NCBI GenBank assembly: GCA_900169235.1
Contig: FWCC01000499.1
Coordinates: 147-41,422, forward strand
DNA length: 41,276 bases
Direction of reading: 5' to 3'
DNA from: Zarea fungicola
Lineage: Eukaryota > Ascomycota > Sordariomycetes > Hypocreales > Cordycipitaceae
The notes under the pieces were generated by a model. That model was not told the DNA's origin and did not search any database. It worked only from the letters and a program-made list of their open reading frames with translations. Both the position numbers and the translations under genes were made by a program. Every line of letters begins with the position of its first letter. Within the stretch, counting starts at the first letter, position 1. Of the stretch, positions 17,956-29,160 are shown in pieces.

Positions 17956-19658
17956 TTAAAAATGCGACGCAACCAAATCATTTGCTGCTCGGATGGCATA
18001 TTCGACCAACTCAAAGTTGTTGAGCCCCGATGCGTAGTAAATGTGGCCCGCTCCCTGATTCGCCTCAAATGTCTTATACCAGCCTCCTTGCAAAGACGCC
18101 GTTTCCACTCGGGGAAAGTAGTCAATGTGCCCACTAAAGGCAAGTATGTCCTTGTCAGAAATGGGTACACTGGCCTGTTGGGCGTTGTGAGGGTTCTTGT
18201 TGAACTTGCTGAGATCCTGCACCAGCTGGCTTCTAATTTCGTCATCAGTAGTTGCAGATCCGCCTGCTGAATAGACGCTAGCAATGGAAGTAGGGTGCAA
18301 AGGAAGGAAGTACACTGGCTGCCCTTCAGGAACGAAAGGAGTGATGGGACCAGGTAGAGCCTGAGTGAAGGTTATGTTTTCTGGGGGCAGCTGGTTCATT
18401 TGTACCGCAGACGCAAAGTAGTTGTTGGTGGTCACTTGGTTAAATAGAGCAGTCTCCACCGGCGACGGCTGAAAGTTGGCCGCTTTTAAGGCGGAAGTGG
18501 TGGGAGGAAAGGCGAGAATGACATCAGAGCACGCTTGGGTTTTCATATTTTGCGATGCATCGCTGTACTGGATTGATGGGGCGTCGCCACGAGCTGTTTG
18601 GTCAAGAGTTAGTCAATCATAACATGCGAGTTGATTTGGCTACTAACAAATGCCAGTAACTGAAACACCGAGATTTATTTGTGCAGAAAGAGATTTGGCC
18701 ACAGTTGACCATACGTTAAAGAAGTCTACGAGCGTTAGCAATTTGGCATAGTATCCAAAGATTGAACAACTTACCGATTTTAAGTGCATTGGTACCAGGG
18801 AAACCCATGGAAATTGCAAGCAAATCCGGAGTAAAGAATTGTAAAAGGTAGACCTGGTATCCTATAAGTCTCATTCTCAACGTGGAATCGTACCTCAAAG
18901 CACTTACTGCAGGGACGGTATCAAAAGGACCGTATCCAAACTTTCCAGCAAATTCATTTATCACAGCGGCCAAGACTGTGAAATTATTTGCCAACAGCCA
19001 GTCTCTAGTAGGCATAGTAAACTCATCTGGAATCCCGTTCTAGGATACACGTTAGTTTGAGAAACAGTGAATTTGGCAACATGACAATTGCTGAACAACC
19101 TTGTAGCCAGGGACGCCGATTGGAGCAAAGCGCTCTTGGTAAACCTGTGAATAGCGGGGAAATTCCTCTGCGATTGCTTGGAGGGTTGCATTGGATGGAG
19201 CACCCATTTCTTCCTCAACCCCAGTCGTCGGGTCGTAGTAGAAGGAGTCGCTGACAATGAATGGTTCATACTCTACACCAAGAGATTGAACAAGTTTAAA
19301 GGTTTCAGCATAGCCCTCGGTATTGGAGAAGAGAACAGCTCCCAGTGGATAAAATTCTCCCCTAATGGTGATGATGGTTAGTCGCCCATGGCACGCGGAA
19401 CGGTGCGGCGTTGACGATGTGGGTAATTCTTCCGGAACTCTTCAAAGAAGCTTACCCCTGATAGTACGATTGGCATTTGCCACCTACAGTGGTGCGCTTC
19501 TCAAATATAACAGTCGATTTGCCCTTGGCCTCCAGTGCCTTTGCTGCAGAGAGGCCGGACGGACCAGCTCCAACAATGCATACGGGATTGCTGTCCCGTG
19601 TGCTCGGGAGTGCATGGATAAAAGAGGTGAAAATGCCAAGTACCACGAGAGACTGCAT
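17956..19658 (-). CDS. Secreted FAD-dependent amine-oxidase-like oxidoreductase (five exons)
   Basis: I assemble five exons: 19658-19456, 19361-19100, 19039-18775, 18725-18648 and 18593-17956. The total is 1446 nt, in frame, 481 residues. Intron donors are GTAAGC, GTTGTT (weak), GTAAGT and GTTAGT, with CTAAC branch points. The N-terminus has a signal peptide (about 1-17, ending IHALP). The dinucleotide fold V-G-A-G-P-S-G (Gly30-Gly35) follows, then E-K-R-T-T-V-G-G-K-C (the GG doublet of monoamine-oxidase/NAD_binding_8 flavoproteins). The protein resembles the secreted flavoprotein family that includes beta-cyclopiazonate dehydrogenase (CpaO) of fungal alkaloid clusters. Its substrate is unknown. 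It lies head-to-tail with a P450 on the same strand, consistent with a small oxidative gene group. A TATAAATAA element lies at 19831-19839. Confidence 0.87.
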
Positions 19659-21768
19659 GATGATTATGATGACAAGTATGAGATGCCAGATTTCAAGAGC
19701 CTGTCTTCAGGAGTGCAAGGCGGGAGCTTGGGATTGATAGAGTAAGAAGGCCCGTCTTCAAGGCTCTACGGGACAGCAGCAGAATAAATAGATATTTGAA
19801 TCAATTTAACGAGGCAAAATCACTGGCAGGTTATTTATAGAAAGACCACATGCCAGAGGCAACCCAAAAGCATTCGGCCTGATATCCCAGAGATGACGGA
19901 AAGCAAATAAGAAATTCAATCTTGGCTATTGCTTGTGATAGCTTCCCGGAAGTACGGAAGGCTTGCTCGCTGACAGTCGTTTGTTGGTCCTGTTCTGGGC
20001 CTTGGTAGAGCTCCTTAACAGGGGCAATGTGGCTCACACTGTGTTTGTCATTATTCTGCATGACGATTTAGTTCAGAGTAACAGGTGCTTACAAACGCGG
20101 AACCCCGGCGCTTAGCTGACGATTACCTGGGGCATATGTAAAGGTAAACTAGATGAATTCTTCAAGCCTCGGTCTCTTCGTAGAGTAGCGTCCGCCTTCG
20201 TGTCACTATTAAGCTAACCTTCGGCTCCAGGTGCTTCAATCGATGCGCATAAAATTAGCTCGGCGAATAAAACTAGATAGAGCTACATGAATGGAAAATG
20301 ATTGGACGATGCCTCACAGTGGCTGCTTACGGCGGCTTACAGTTTCTTACCATTGCCTATACAAGACTATGGTGTACCTGAAAGTCTTTGGTAGAAAAAG
20401 CTGTGTTAACCCAAAATGTAACTGGCCATGATGATAATATGTCTTTATGCATGAGACGGCGTCGGGAGGTGCATAGTCTCATCAATAATAGGACTCTTCC
20501 GCAATATTTTTGCCTCCACCTTGGCGGACTAGTTCAGACGGGAGGCGCAATCATTCGGCTTGGCCCGCCTGGATGGATTGTTACACATGGCAGGCAGGTG
20601 GGCACTCAAGTCCACTGCTGCAAACCGAATTGGTTGATATGATTCTTTACTTCGATCCAACCGCAGGTAGCCCATTGTTTTCCGGACCGCACGGAACACT
20701 ACTTTTAGTGACAGTGTTAAGAATAGAGCCACGGTCCGCAAAATGCCACGATCGACTACGTAATCAGTCTCTAGCAAGCTCAAATGTGGCTTTTGCCATG
20801 ACTTTTGAGCCGCTGTTGGCCCCAATACTGCTACGAAGCACTAGCTGCCCCCAAAGTCGAATGCCATGATTGCATTAGATATCCTCGCATCCTTTTCCCT
20901 AGATATGCCGTGAAATCCACCTCTTTTAGCTGAGTAGTACTAGTCTGCAGCTACGAGTAGAAACTTGCCTCTGGTTTTAGTATTATTTCAGATAAGATCA
21001 AGCTTTACGGCGTAGTGTAGCGGTGATTTAATTTTGGCACATTTGTATATCAAGGAGTCCCTATTAATCTATGCCGTAATATCCATCAGGTGACAGATAA
21101 AGCGAAATCAACTACAGTCATCAAAGATCCTATTTTAGACATGTATAGCTGAACTTGTATTATAGTAGACAGCGGCATGTTCTGCGGCATACTGCGGCCT
21201 TTGGTGCAACCCTGGGTGACACCGGCACAGCGCCGAGCCTGACGTGAGATGCCGATGCATTAACATGAAGCACTTGTGTCCAACAGATTATGTGGGTAAA
21301 TTATGGCCTTGTGAAAGCGTCCCCTTCTTGGTTCAACAACTTAACACGCCAAATACCGCGGTCTGAACGCGATTGGTACACAAAATCGTTGGTAACTGCA
21401 TTTGCTATTCCTGGTAACCCAAACCTCTTTCGGACGACGGACAGTTCTAGCATCTGCGCAACCAGCCCGATGGACCATAAGTGGGCGGTCGACACCAATC
21501 CTGCTCACCATGGAGAACGTTAGACAGTCATGAAGTGCGAAGTTTGAGTTAATTGATCACCCCATTCCGCCTGCTACCCATAATTTACCACAAGTCGCCA
21601 ATTCACGTGTTACTCATCGCATTAATAAATAAAGGCTTTAATTCAATCAGTGTTTTATGCTCTAGTTAACTAAATCCTACAGCCGCCGAATTTCTTTTGT
21701 GGTCATAGCCCATGCAAAGTTTGAAAGAGACGTCAACATCAGAAGCGCGCGCCATGGAATGGAACGCC
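19659..21768. other. Intergenic region between oxidoreductase and P450
   Basis: About 2.1 kb. A minus-strand 76-codon frame (19831-20061) overlaps the oxidoreductase TATA box and has no known domain. A few overlapping frames at 20388-20869 conflict with one another. The DNA from about 20880 to 21640 is stop-rich. Nothing here supports a gene; decayed insertions are possible. Confidence 0.5.
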
Positions 21769-23863
21769 TTACACCCACGGTGCAACAAAATCTTGAAGAG
21801 TTTGGTGGCCCTCACTGATCCAAGTGGCCAGCTGCTCTGGGTTTCTCGGCACGACGCGAATGCCGGTAGCGCAAGGCACAGCCTGTCTCTCGCATGCATC
21901 GATCTGGTCGTGGATGGGATCCATGTCAGCCGAGGTCTGCCGACATGCCCTAAATGCTGGGAACACATCTCTCAAGCCTTGTTCGTCCAGCTCTGCACGC
22001 TCAAATTTGAAAAAGTGCAACGCAAGCGAAAGGATACCGTATAGCGACTTGTTTACATCTGCGATAAGATGGTTAGCGTAGGCTCTAGACTTTTATCCTT
22101 CCACGATGATCAGACGACGTACTGGCAACACCGGGGCAGAATCGTCTGCCAGTTCCATGACCCATATGTGGGACACCAATCTTATCACCCACGATACCTG
22201 GCACGTCAGTGCGACCTTGGTGACCATTTATCCACCGCTCCGGTATGAACGCATCGGGATAGTCGTACGCCACAGGGTCTCGGTTGATCTGGAACGAGTT
22301 GAAGACAACAATGGTTCCCTGTGGAATGAAGGCATTGTCCAGCTGAGAGTCGTTGAAGGTCTCGCGTAACAAGCCCAGGCGGACGACTGTCCAATATCGG
22401 CCGGCCTCAGTAGCCAGAGCCTTCAGGTACTCGACACGATCCGTGTCGTGCGGGTCAGGTACTTGGCCGTTGTATTCATCTTGAATGGCGCGGAACGCCT
22501 TGTCTTGGAGTTCGGGATGAGAGGCCATGTAGCCAATCAGCCAGTTTAGTGTAGTTCCGATGGGCATGCCTGCGCCAGAAAGTGTGAAGACCAGTTGGTA
22601 TTGCTCTTGTTCGGAGAGAGGTTCTGGGAGGGCCCGAAAGAGATCACCGATCTGTGAAGGTGTCGTGTCACCGTTATTGATGCGCTCCAACAGCGAATTC
22701 AGCTGTTCCTTGCAATATTTCGTTTGCTTGGACGCCAGCGCATTGATACGCTTTCCTTCGGTATCAGCAAGGATATCTGGAACTGTGAAACCGGCATTTT
22801 TCACAAGTGCGCGAAGTTTAGAAGTCAGATTCATCTTCATAACTTCCGAAATCCGAGCCAGAGGGACCCAGTCACTGAGTGGGTGGCCAAACGACCTGAG
22901 CTTGACGAGATTAATCTCAGTATCGCAGAGAGTACGGACAAAGCTCTCATCATGCGTCTGGCCAACGACCTGATCCGTCACGATCCCCATGGCTATAGAC
23001 CACCAGCAGTAGCCAAGGTCCTTCGGGGTTGAGCCAGTCTCAGCGAGCATCTTGACCATGCGAAGATAGCGCTGTGAAGCAAAGTGACCATATCTTGACA
23101 GCTATTTAGCAAGAACTTTTTCAAATGACTGGGACAAAACACGAACTTACTTTGGCAGTTTTCGTGAATTTGTATGCGGGCCTAGCAGCTTTCGTAGCTT
23201 AGACAGACCCGGTGTCCATTGTGTAGCTGTGTTTTGATTAATGGATTGTACCCTGTGGGAGTAGTCTGGGAGTTATAAATCTCACTGCCAATTGTTGCAA
23301 CGCCGACAGTGGCTGTATCATGAACAGAAGTTTCATTCGAAAGGGATTCCCACTCAGGTCGAGCCTGGTAGTTGGCACCTTGCTTGATCAAAGTTTTTGC
23401 AACGGCTGCACGCGAGTTCAAGACAACCTGCACAGTTACGCAAGCGGAGGGGTTAACATGAGCTACTGAGCGACAAGTCAAGGGGCAAAATGAGAAAAAA
23501 AAATCAGTTCACTTACAACTTCTTTGCTTCCGAGAGCTACCAGGAAAATATCGCCGTATCGCTGGGCCCACTGCTTGAGGGCTCTTGCATGGCCCTGACG
23601 GAGCTTTTCTCAACTATTAGGGAATATTCTCCCCTTGGGCTCATGAGAAAGAATGGTGAATGATTACGTACTTCAAAAATACTTCCAAAGATTGGAATAC
23701 CCCGCGGCCCAGGCAGGTTGAGGCACTGTCTGATGCGGCTTTCGGATGGCCAAAGCAGGTATGTGAAGAATATTATGCCAAGTGTCAAAACCGTCAATTT
23801 AATAGGCGATGGCCCAGTGGATTGTCTTGGGAGCACAATGCTCGTTACCAATGTGTCGTTCAT
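21769..23863 (-). CDS. Cytochrome P450 (six exons)
   Basis: Exons are 23863-23672, 23603-23517, 23427-23286, 23226-23151, 23093-22123 and 22058-21769. The total is 1758 nt, in frame, 585 residues. The N-terminal anchor (about 22-40, K-L-T-V-L-T-L-G-I-I-F-F) is followed by the proline-rich hinge L-P-G-P-R-G-I-P. The I-helix is S-G-A-G-M-P-I-G-T-T, the ExxR motif is E-A-G-R, and the PERW motif is F-I-P-E-R-W. The haem loop is HMGHGTGRRFCPG, with Cys485 as thiolate ligand; the usual Phe of FxxGxRxC is His here. The last intron (22059-22122, donor GTACGT, branch GCTAAC, acceptor GCAG) joins the haem loop to the C-terminal region. It is a microsomal monooxygenase, possibly CYP504-like, but the subfamily is not certain. 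Exon 2 uses an AAG acceptor, the least certain junction. Confidence 0.9.
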
Positions 23864-25322
23864 CCTGAGGGTAAAAAAGGTGTAATCAACGTCTTGTCCC
23901 GGACATGTGAGGTAGGAATAGACACCAGACCCTTTATAGCTTAAAATAAACTGTGTCTTTGACTTTATTTCGGACTATAAGTCCAATCCTGCAATTAGTA
24001 AAAATTATGGAGAATTAAAATACCAGTTACTACTTTGAGTTTTATTTTACAGCAACTGTTAACGGGCTTGATTGTGCACAGCTCGGTCCGTTTGTTTCTA
24101 TTCTTGATCTTACGACCTATTGATGTCCGAAAGCCGGGCTTATTCCAATCCCCTAACCTTGAATGAGCTCCTAGATTCCTTTAATCAACATCGTGCGTGC
24201 ATTATTGGGCACTTACTCCTGTTTCTCATACCAGCTAGCGTGCGTTGTATTTTGTTAGTTCGAATGGCGACGAATTGGGGCATTATTATGGCATTCCAAA
24301 CGCCACATGTGATCTCTCATGAGTCGATACACGTCGGACTGTATTCTATTGTGCTCTTCAAGCCATGTATTGATAGTTTACTTGGGCAATATTGCTTCCT
24401 TCACCACGCTCTCTGCGATGTCACTCTACAACAGCATCGGTGCAGTAGTATAGCCAAGCTATGCCAAGTCGGGTGGCGTTGCGGAGGGAAGTGGGCTGAA
24501 TCGCACCCGGCTTACCTCCTTCCAAGCCACTCCGGCAACTTATCCGTTCGATACTCGTTTTTTCTCCTTGGTCACTGCAACGTAGATTGATCGTGGTCAA
24601 GTCGCCGCGGGATCCTTGATCCAATGAGGCGGCCCCCAGCCGGCTCTTTGCCACAATTCCCTCGGCCGAAACCCGGCAATGGCGTGAGTCAATCACGCCA
24701 CGGGGTTTTCTGCAGCTGTTTCGTTTTTTCCCTCAAAGTTTCTAGGGAGAATTCGGAGAATTGAGACCAAATTTGGCCGTAAAAATTCTCCGTCTGGCAG
24801 CAGTTCCTTAATTTCGTGTGCCGAATCAAGCGACGCCATCGGATACACTCGGGCTTTGCCATGGGCCGACGGATACGCCACATCGTGGTTAAAACCTGGC
24901 ACTGGAAATTTCCGAGGCCATGAGCGAGAACCGCTGGCTAATTTTAACCATGAAACGTGCTGATGTTTCCTGCAGTAAGACGGCCACGACCACGTAGAAA
25001 ACCCAATCTGCCAAGGTCATATCCAAACGATTCTCTTGTCAAGCATGATGCCGCTTATGAGACAATTACTAACAGAGAATTGTCCTGCAAGCGGAAATTT
25101 GCCACTAATTGAAAGAGAGAGCCTGACCTGACCTGTTACAGTCGGCCAGCCTTGTGAAATAAATGTATGAGAGCGCAGTTTTGAAAAGCCGATCATCCAT
25201 CGCTTTCTTTATCCAATTCACATTACAGCTATTCTACCTAGTTTAGCAGAGTCTTGTCTGTTTTTTACACTTTGTTTCCACTTCTATTCAGCCCATCAGC
25301 TCACAAACCCTTCTAAACTCAC
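23864..25322. other. Divergent intergenic region, P450 / FMN dehydrogenase
   Basis: About 1.46 kb between divergent starts. A minus-strand frame at 24693-24839 (ATG at 24839, 48 codons) reads like protein but has no domain or partner exon. No gene is called. Promoters for both enzymes presumably lie here. Confidence 0.5.
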
Positions 25323-26636
25323 ATGATGGCGCAACAGCCTGTTGAGGCCGGCCTGCCAGGCATTCTCGCCGGGCAGACTCTCGCGCCCTTCACAAAGCCA
25401 GATCTCAAGACCGTACTGTCTGTTTACGATTTTGAAGCCATCGCCTCCAATTCGTTTGCCCCAAAGACTTGGGCTTTCATCTCGGCCGCCGCGACGGACC
25501 TGCATACCAAGACACGTAACACCACCACATACTCCCGCATCACTCTCCGGCCCCGTATCCTACGCGACGTCTCTCGCGTCGATCTGGGCACGACAATGCT
25601 CGGACACAAACTTCGTGTGCCGATATTCACTAGCCCGGCGGCCATGGCGCGTTTGGTCCACCCAGATGGCGAAAAGGCGATAGCACGCGCTGTCAAAGCC
25701 TCGGGGAGTGCGCAGTGTGTTTCCATGTGTGCTTCCTACTCGCTAGAAGAAATCACCGATGCAGCTCGCGCATATCAACCAGAGCTGCCGCACGAGATGC
25801 CCGTATTTCTCCAATTTTATGTCGACAAGGATCGCGCACGCACGGAGCGGCTATTGGAGGAGGCGCAGCGCTGCGGTGTCGTTGCCCTGTTTCTTACAGT
25901 CGATGCGGGCAGCATCGGGAAGCGCGAGGCCGACGAGCGCATCCAAATGACGGAGGAAGCTACGTCGGGCGGCGTGGACGTCAAGGGTGTCAATGATGCC
26001 AAGGGCGGAGGCCTGGGCCGCTCCCTGACTAGCTTCATTGACAACTCTGTTACCTGGGACGACATCCGCTGGATTCGACAGCGCGCTCCAGGGCTCAAGC
26101 TTGTGCTCAAGGGCATCCAGACGGCCGACGACGCCCTCATGGCCCTACAGGCTGGCGTTGACGGCATCATCATCTCCAACCACGGCGGGCGCACGCTCGA
26201 CACTGGCCCACCCACCATCCTGGTGCTGCTCGAGCTGCACAAACGCTGCCCTCATATCTTCACGTCGCTGGACGTCATGATTGACGGAGGCATTACTCGC
26301 GGTACGGATATTTTCAAGGCGCTGTGCTTGGGTGCCAAGGCGGTCGGTCTCGGGCGGGCCACCATGTACAGCCTCAACTACGGATATGAGGGTGTGCACA
26401 AGCTTTTTGACAGTAAGTCCTAGTGTACGAAGTACCCGATAATAGATGGGCGCATTTTGCTAACCGTTATCTTGTTTCTAGTCTTGCGTGATGAGCTTGA
26501 AGCCACAATGAAGCTTTGTGGCGTAACTAGTATCGACCAGCTGCATGCTGGCTACCTAAATACTCTAGATGTCGACCATTTAATACCCGACTCGGTAGCG
26601 GGACATGACGAAAGAGCACCAAAGAGTCGATTGTAA
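25323..26636 (+). CDS. FMN-dependent alpha-hydroxy-acid dehydrogenase (two exons)
   Basis: Exons 25323-26412 and 26482-26636 give 414 residues. The 69-nt intron has GTAAGT, GCTAAC and TTTCTAG. The TIM-barrel family of flavocytochrome b2, glycolate oxidase and lactate oxidase is shown by several motifs. These are the flavin-binding T-S-P-A-A-M-A-R-L segment, Q-F-Y-V-D-K-D-R, T-V-D-A near the phosphate site, L-K-G-I-Q-T (active-site Lys), S-N-H-G-G-R with catalytic His287 and Arg290, and D-G-G-I-T-R-G-T-D-I. There is no cytochrome b5-type haem domain and no targeting signal, so a soluble oxidase or dehydrogenase of a 2-hydroxy acid is expected. Such enzymes are common in fungal metabolic clusters. 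ATG at 25326 is an alternative start. It is divergent from the P450 gene. Confidence 0.93.
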
Positions 26637-27125
26637 CTGTATATGTAAAACAGCATATATCCTATTTGAGTATACCAAAATAAATGATCATTCTATGTAA
26701 TCGGCGGCATTGACTTGTGAAGCCTAACAAGTTAGACTAGTTAGTATAAATGGCTTGGCCAGTAAACATGGCGCGGTCGTTGTTGCTTTCCATGTCACAC
26801 TGCACAGTGCCACTCTGGAAAACCACATTCTGATGGAAGGCTGTAGAGGCGATGTGGGAATAATAGGAGAGAAAGGCTCCCTAAAACTAAAATAAGAAGC
26901 AACTATTCTACAGAGTGAACCTGGGATTTATCTGACCAATTATCTGCCAAGCACCAGAAAGAGGGAGCCGTGCGACGATTGTGTTGCTAATGAGACATGG
27001 ATCAAAGAATCTGGCCAATGGAAGAGAGCTTGAGGGGCTGGAGGGCGTTGCTCAGCTACCCCGTAGTTATTTAATAACTGTACTCTCATCTCCCTACACA
27101 CCAACCAGCACCAAGATCGTGTACA
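26637..27125. other. Intergenic region before the kinase-like gene
   Basis: About 490 bp, no gene seen. It holds the 3' flank of the dehydrogenase and the promoter of the kinase-like gene. Confidence 0.5.
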
Positions 27126-28100
27126 ATGGCTGGTCTAAATTGGGCATACGAACAGCTCAGCGACTACTTTGACCGTACTTCGCCTCCGCGATCTGACCTA
27201 AATCCAATCATACAGCGACTTCTTACGTCTTGTCCTAACTCGTCCGTCTTCGGCATTGGCGGCCACTCCGTAGTGCTTCGCCTCTCCACTGATATAGTGG
27301 CCAAGGTGTCTCTCGAGTTAGGAGACCGACGGCTATGTCACGAACAGAAAATATTCGAATTACTTGGCAAATTGAACAGCCCACAACTTATTCAATGCTA
27401 TTTCCATGTCTCAGACGTCATCTTTCTTGAAATGGTTGCAAATGGCACCCTTTACGATCGAATGAGCATATCTAAGACTCGGCCCATCCTCCGCTGGATG
27501 CTGCAATTGTCACACGCAGCCGCGTGTTTAGAAACGATAGGCTACTGCCATGGTGACATCAACCCACAGAATATTTTGCTTGACGACGATGACCAGCTTA
27601 AGCTTATTGATTTTGACCACTCACTTGAGGTCGGTGATGATCTTGATGTTGGTTATGAGCCCTATGTTCGACAACACAGGGGGCTAACGGGTGGTCTCTA
27701 CGGAGTGGCTGGCCCTGGTACAGAACAGTTCGCTCTAGGATCAGTCTTCTGGTACATGACTCGCGGTTCCGAGTTGTATTCCGAGCTCGAAGGGCCTGAC
27801 CGAGTAGACCACTTGCTCGATGGCATTTTCCCTATAAATGACCCGCAGGACCCAATTGATCGCTTGATTTGCAATTGTTGGAACGGAGATTATCCCAAGA
27901 TAGCCGATCTTGTTAACGATCTTCAGGATATATCGGGGCTCAAAATTCAATCGCAAAATACAGATACTTCAAGTCAGAAGCAGAAGCGGAGGCTGCTGTG
28001 TGAAGAGTACTGTAATATGGCGAACATGACCCTTACTACAGGCAATACGACGGTCTTCGAGCGTCAAGAGCGGACCTCCAAAGCAATATCACCAAAGTAA
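27126..28100 (+). CDS. Divergent protein kinase-like protein
   Basis: 324 residues, no intron. A reduced kinase fold is visible. The glycine loop is G-I-G-G-H-S-V-V (43-50), the beta-3 lysine is V-A-K-V-S (Lys60), and the catalytic loop is H-G-D-I-N-P-Q-N (142-149). In that loop the HRD arginine is Gly, while Asp144 and Asn149 are kept. The metal-binding motif is D-F-D (162-164) instead of DFG. The activation-segment E-Q-F-A-L-G-S substitutes for APE-type sequence and the C-lobe is short. HGD and DFD variants are common in large, poorly characterised fungal kinase-like families, which may be active or act as pseudokinases. No transmembrane segment or signal is present. The C-terminal 60 residues are polar and Gln/Thr-rich. 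Its position next to a repeat-bounded segment suggests accessory DNA. Confidence 0.85.
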   Translation: MAGLNWAYEQLSDYFDRTSPPRSDLNPIIQRLLTSCPNSSVFGIGGHSVVLRLSTDIVAKVSLELGDRRLCHEQKIFELLGKLNSPQLIQCYFHVSDVIFLEMVANGTLYDRMSISKTRPILRWMLQLSHAAACLETIGYCHGDINPQNILLDDDDQLKLIDFDHSLEVGDDLDVGYEPYVRQHRGLTGGLYGVAGPGTEQFALGSVFWYMTRGSELYSELEGPDRVDHLLDGIFPINDPQDPIDRLICNCWNGDYPKIADLVNDLQDISGLKIQSQNTDTSSQKQKRRLLCEEYCNMANMTLTTGNTTVFERQERTSKAISPK

Positions 28101-28497
28101 CCATTATGCTAAGAGAGTCTCTGGACGATACAGCCCTATATGGCTCGGATACCGAAATTAAAAGCCTCATCACGTAAGGTCAGGGGCTTGGAGCGACTCG
28201 TGTCAAGACGCAGCAAAGTCCCTTGGCTTGCAAAACTAGCTGCATAAGGCGTGGGAAGCAGGCGCCTGATAGGGTGTGCCGCTATCCGTCCACATTATAT
28301 CAGAGCAGCCGTGGTCACTAAACAGTTCATTTAATTATCAACCCTTGTCTAAACCCCTCTATTTTGTGCTTCATTCTTTTGCCAAGCTGCTTTGTGGCGT
28401 CATTTGTCTTTTTCTCTACTCTTTCGATAGCTTCTCGTACCTTTGCTGTTGGGCCTAATTGTCACAAACGTGAGAGGCTGGCCGGCTAGGATGGGAG

Positions 28498-28911
28498 GCC
28501 GAGGGCCGAAGGACAGGCGTGCGCCTGCGTGAAGTCTAGTTGGGAATCGAGCGGTCATATGGCCAATCACTCTACGATTACCAGTAACCGCAGTTGTCAC
28601 AGGTGTATAGAACCTAATAAGCCATGACATTCTAGGTCGTGGCTGGTCTTTTCGTCCAGTTGTTAGGCATGGCAGCCCTGCGTAGGCGTGTGACAGTAGC
28701 GAGCGCAGTGAGCGCAGGAATAATAATGGAGAGCTAACCAGGTACTTAAAGAGGTGGTATTCTAGCAGCTAGTCTAAATAGTTTAGATCTCCATTGATCA
28801 ATTTAAGCAATAGATCTACTACTGGTAGCCCAGCCTCTTGCCGATACTTGCAAGTGTACTGTTTAGATAACCTAACTTGCTTTAGAGNNAGAGCATACCC
28901 CAACTGTGACT
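28498..28911 (+). repeat. Left inverted repeat arm
   Basis: The core at 28701-28911 begins GAGCGCAGTGAGCGCAGG and ends with ATACCCCAACTGTGACT. It matches the reverse complement of 32308-32516 over about 210 bp with several long identical blocks. An outer section at 28498-28583 matches the reverse complement of 32520-32612. The left arm carries about 117 bp (28584-28700) absent from the right arm. Two N bases lie inside at 28888-28889. Confidence 0.75.
28888..28889. other. Two undetermined bases
   Basis: NN inside the left repeat arm. This indicates an assembly join or low-quality call within repetitive DNA, so local structure may be imperfectly assembled. Confidence 0.95.
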
Positions 28912-29160
28912 GACGTCAATAGGTCATCGTTGGAATCTCTTGGCAGCGCCAGCCGTCGGCTTCACCATGGCGTAGCTTCATTTGCTAATTCCAGTAGCTC
29001 AAATTGAACGACTGGCGCCGCTAGAGCACGGCTGAGCGAATTGACGTATTACTCTAAGCCAAGTCTTTTTCGAGAGTCTTTTTTTTACTCTGATTTATTG
29101 TGCTCATTAGGCTTCAACAGCGCTATTCCATCCAGAGAGGGGGCTACCAGTAAAACTCCG

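Noticed and set aside
19831..20061. 76-codon minus-strand frame upstream of the oxidoreductase
   Set aside because: It reads plausibly but overlaps the TATA box of that gene and has no homologous motif or partner exon.
22083..22122. Alternative 40-nt last intron in the P450 gene
   Set aside because: It would also keep the frame but is shorter than usual. The 64-nt intron with a GCTAAC branch and GCAG acceptor fits much better.
24693..24839. 48-codon minus-strand frame
   Set aside because: Protein-like composition only; too short and without a domain, signal or splice partner.
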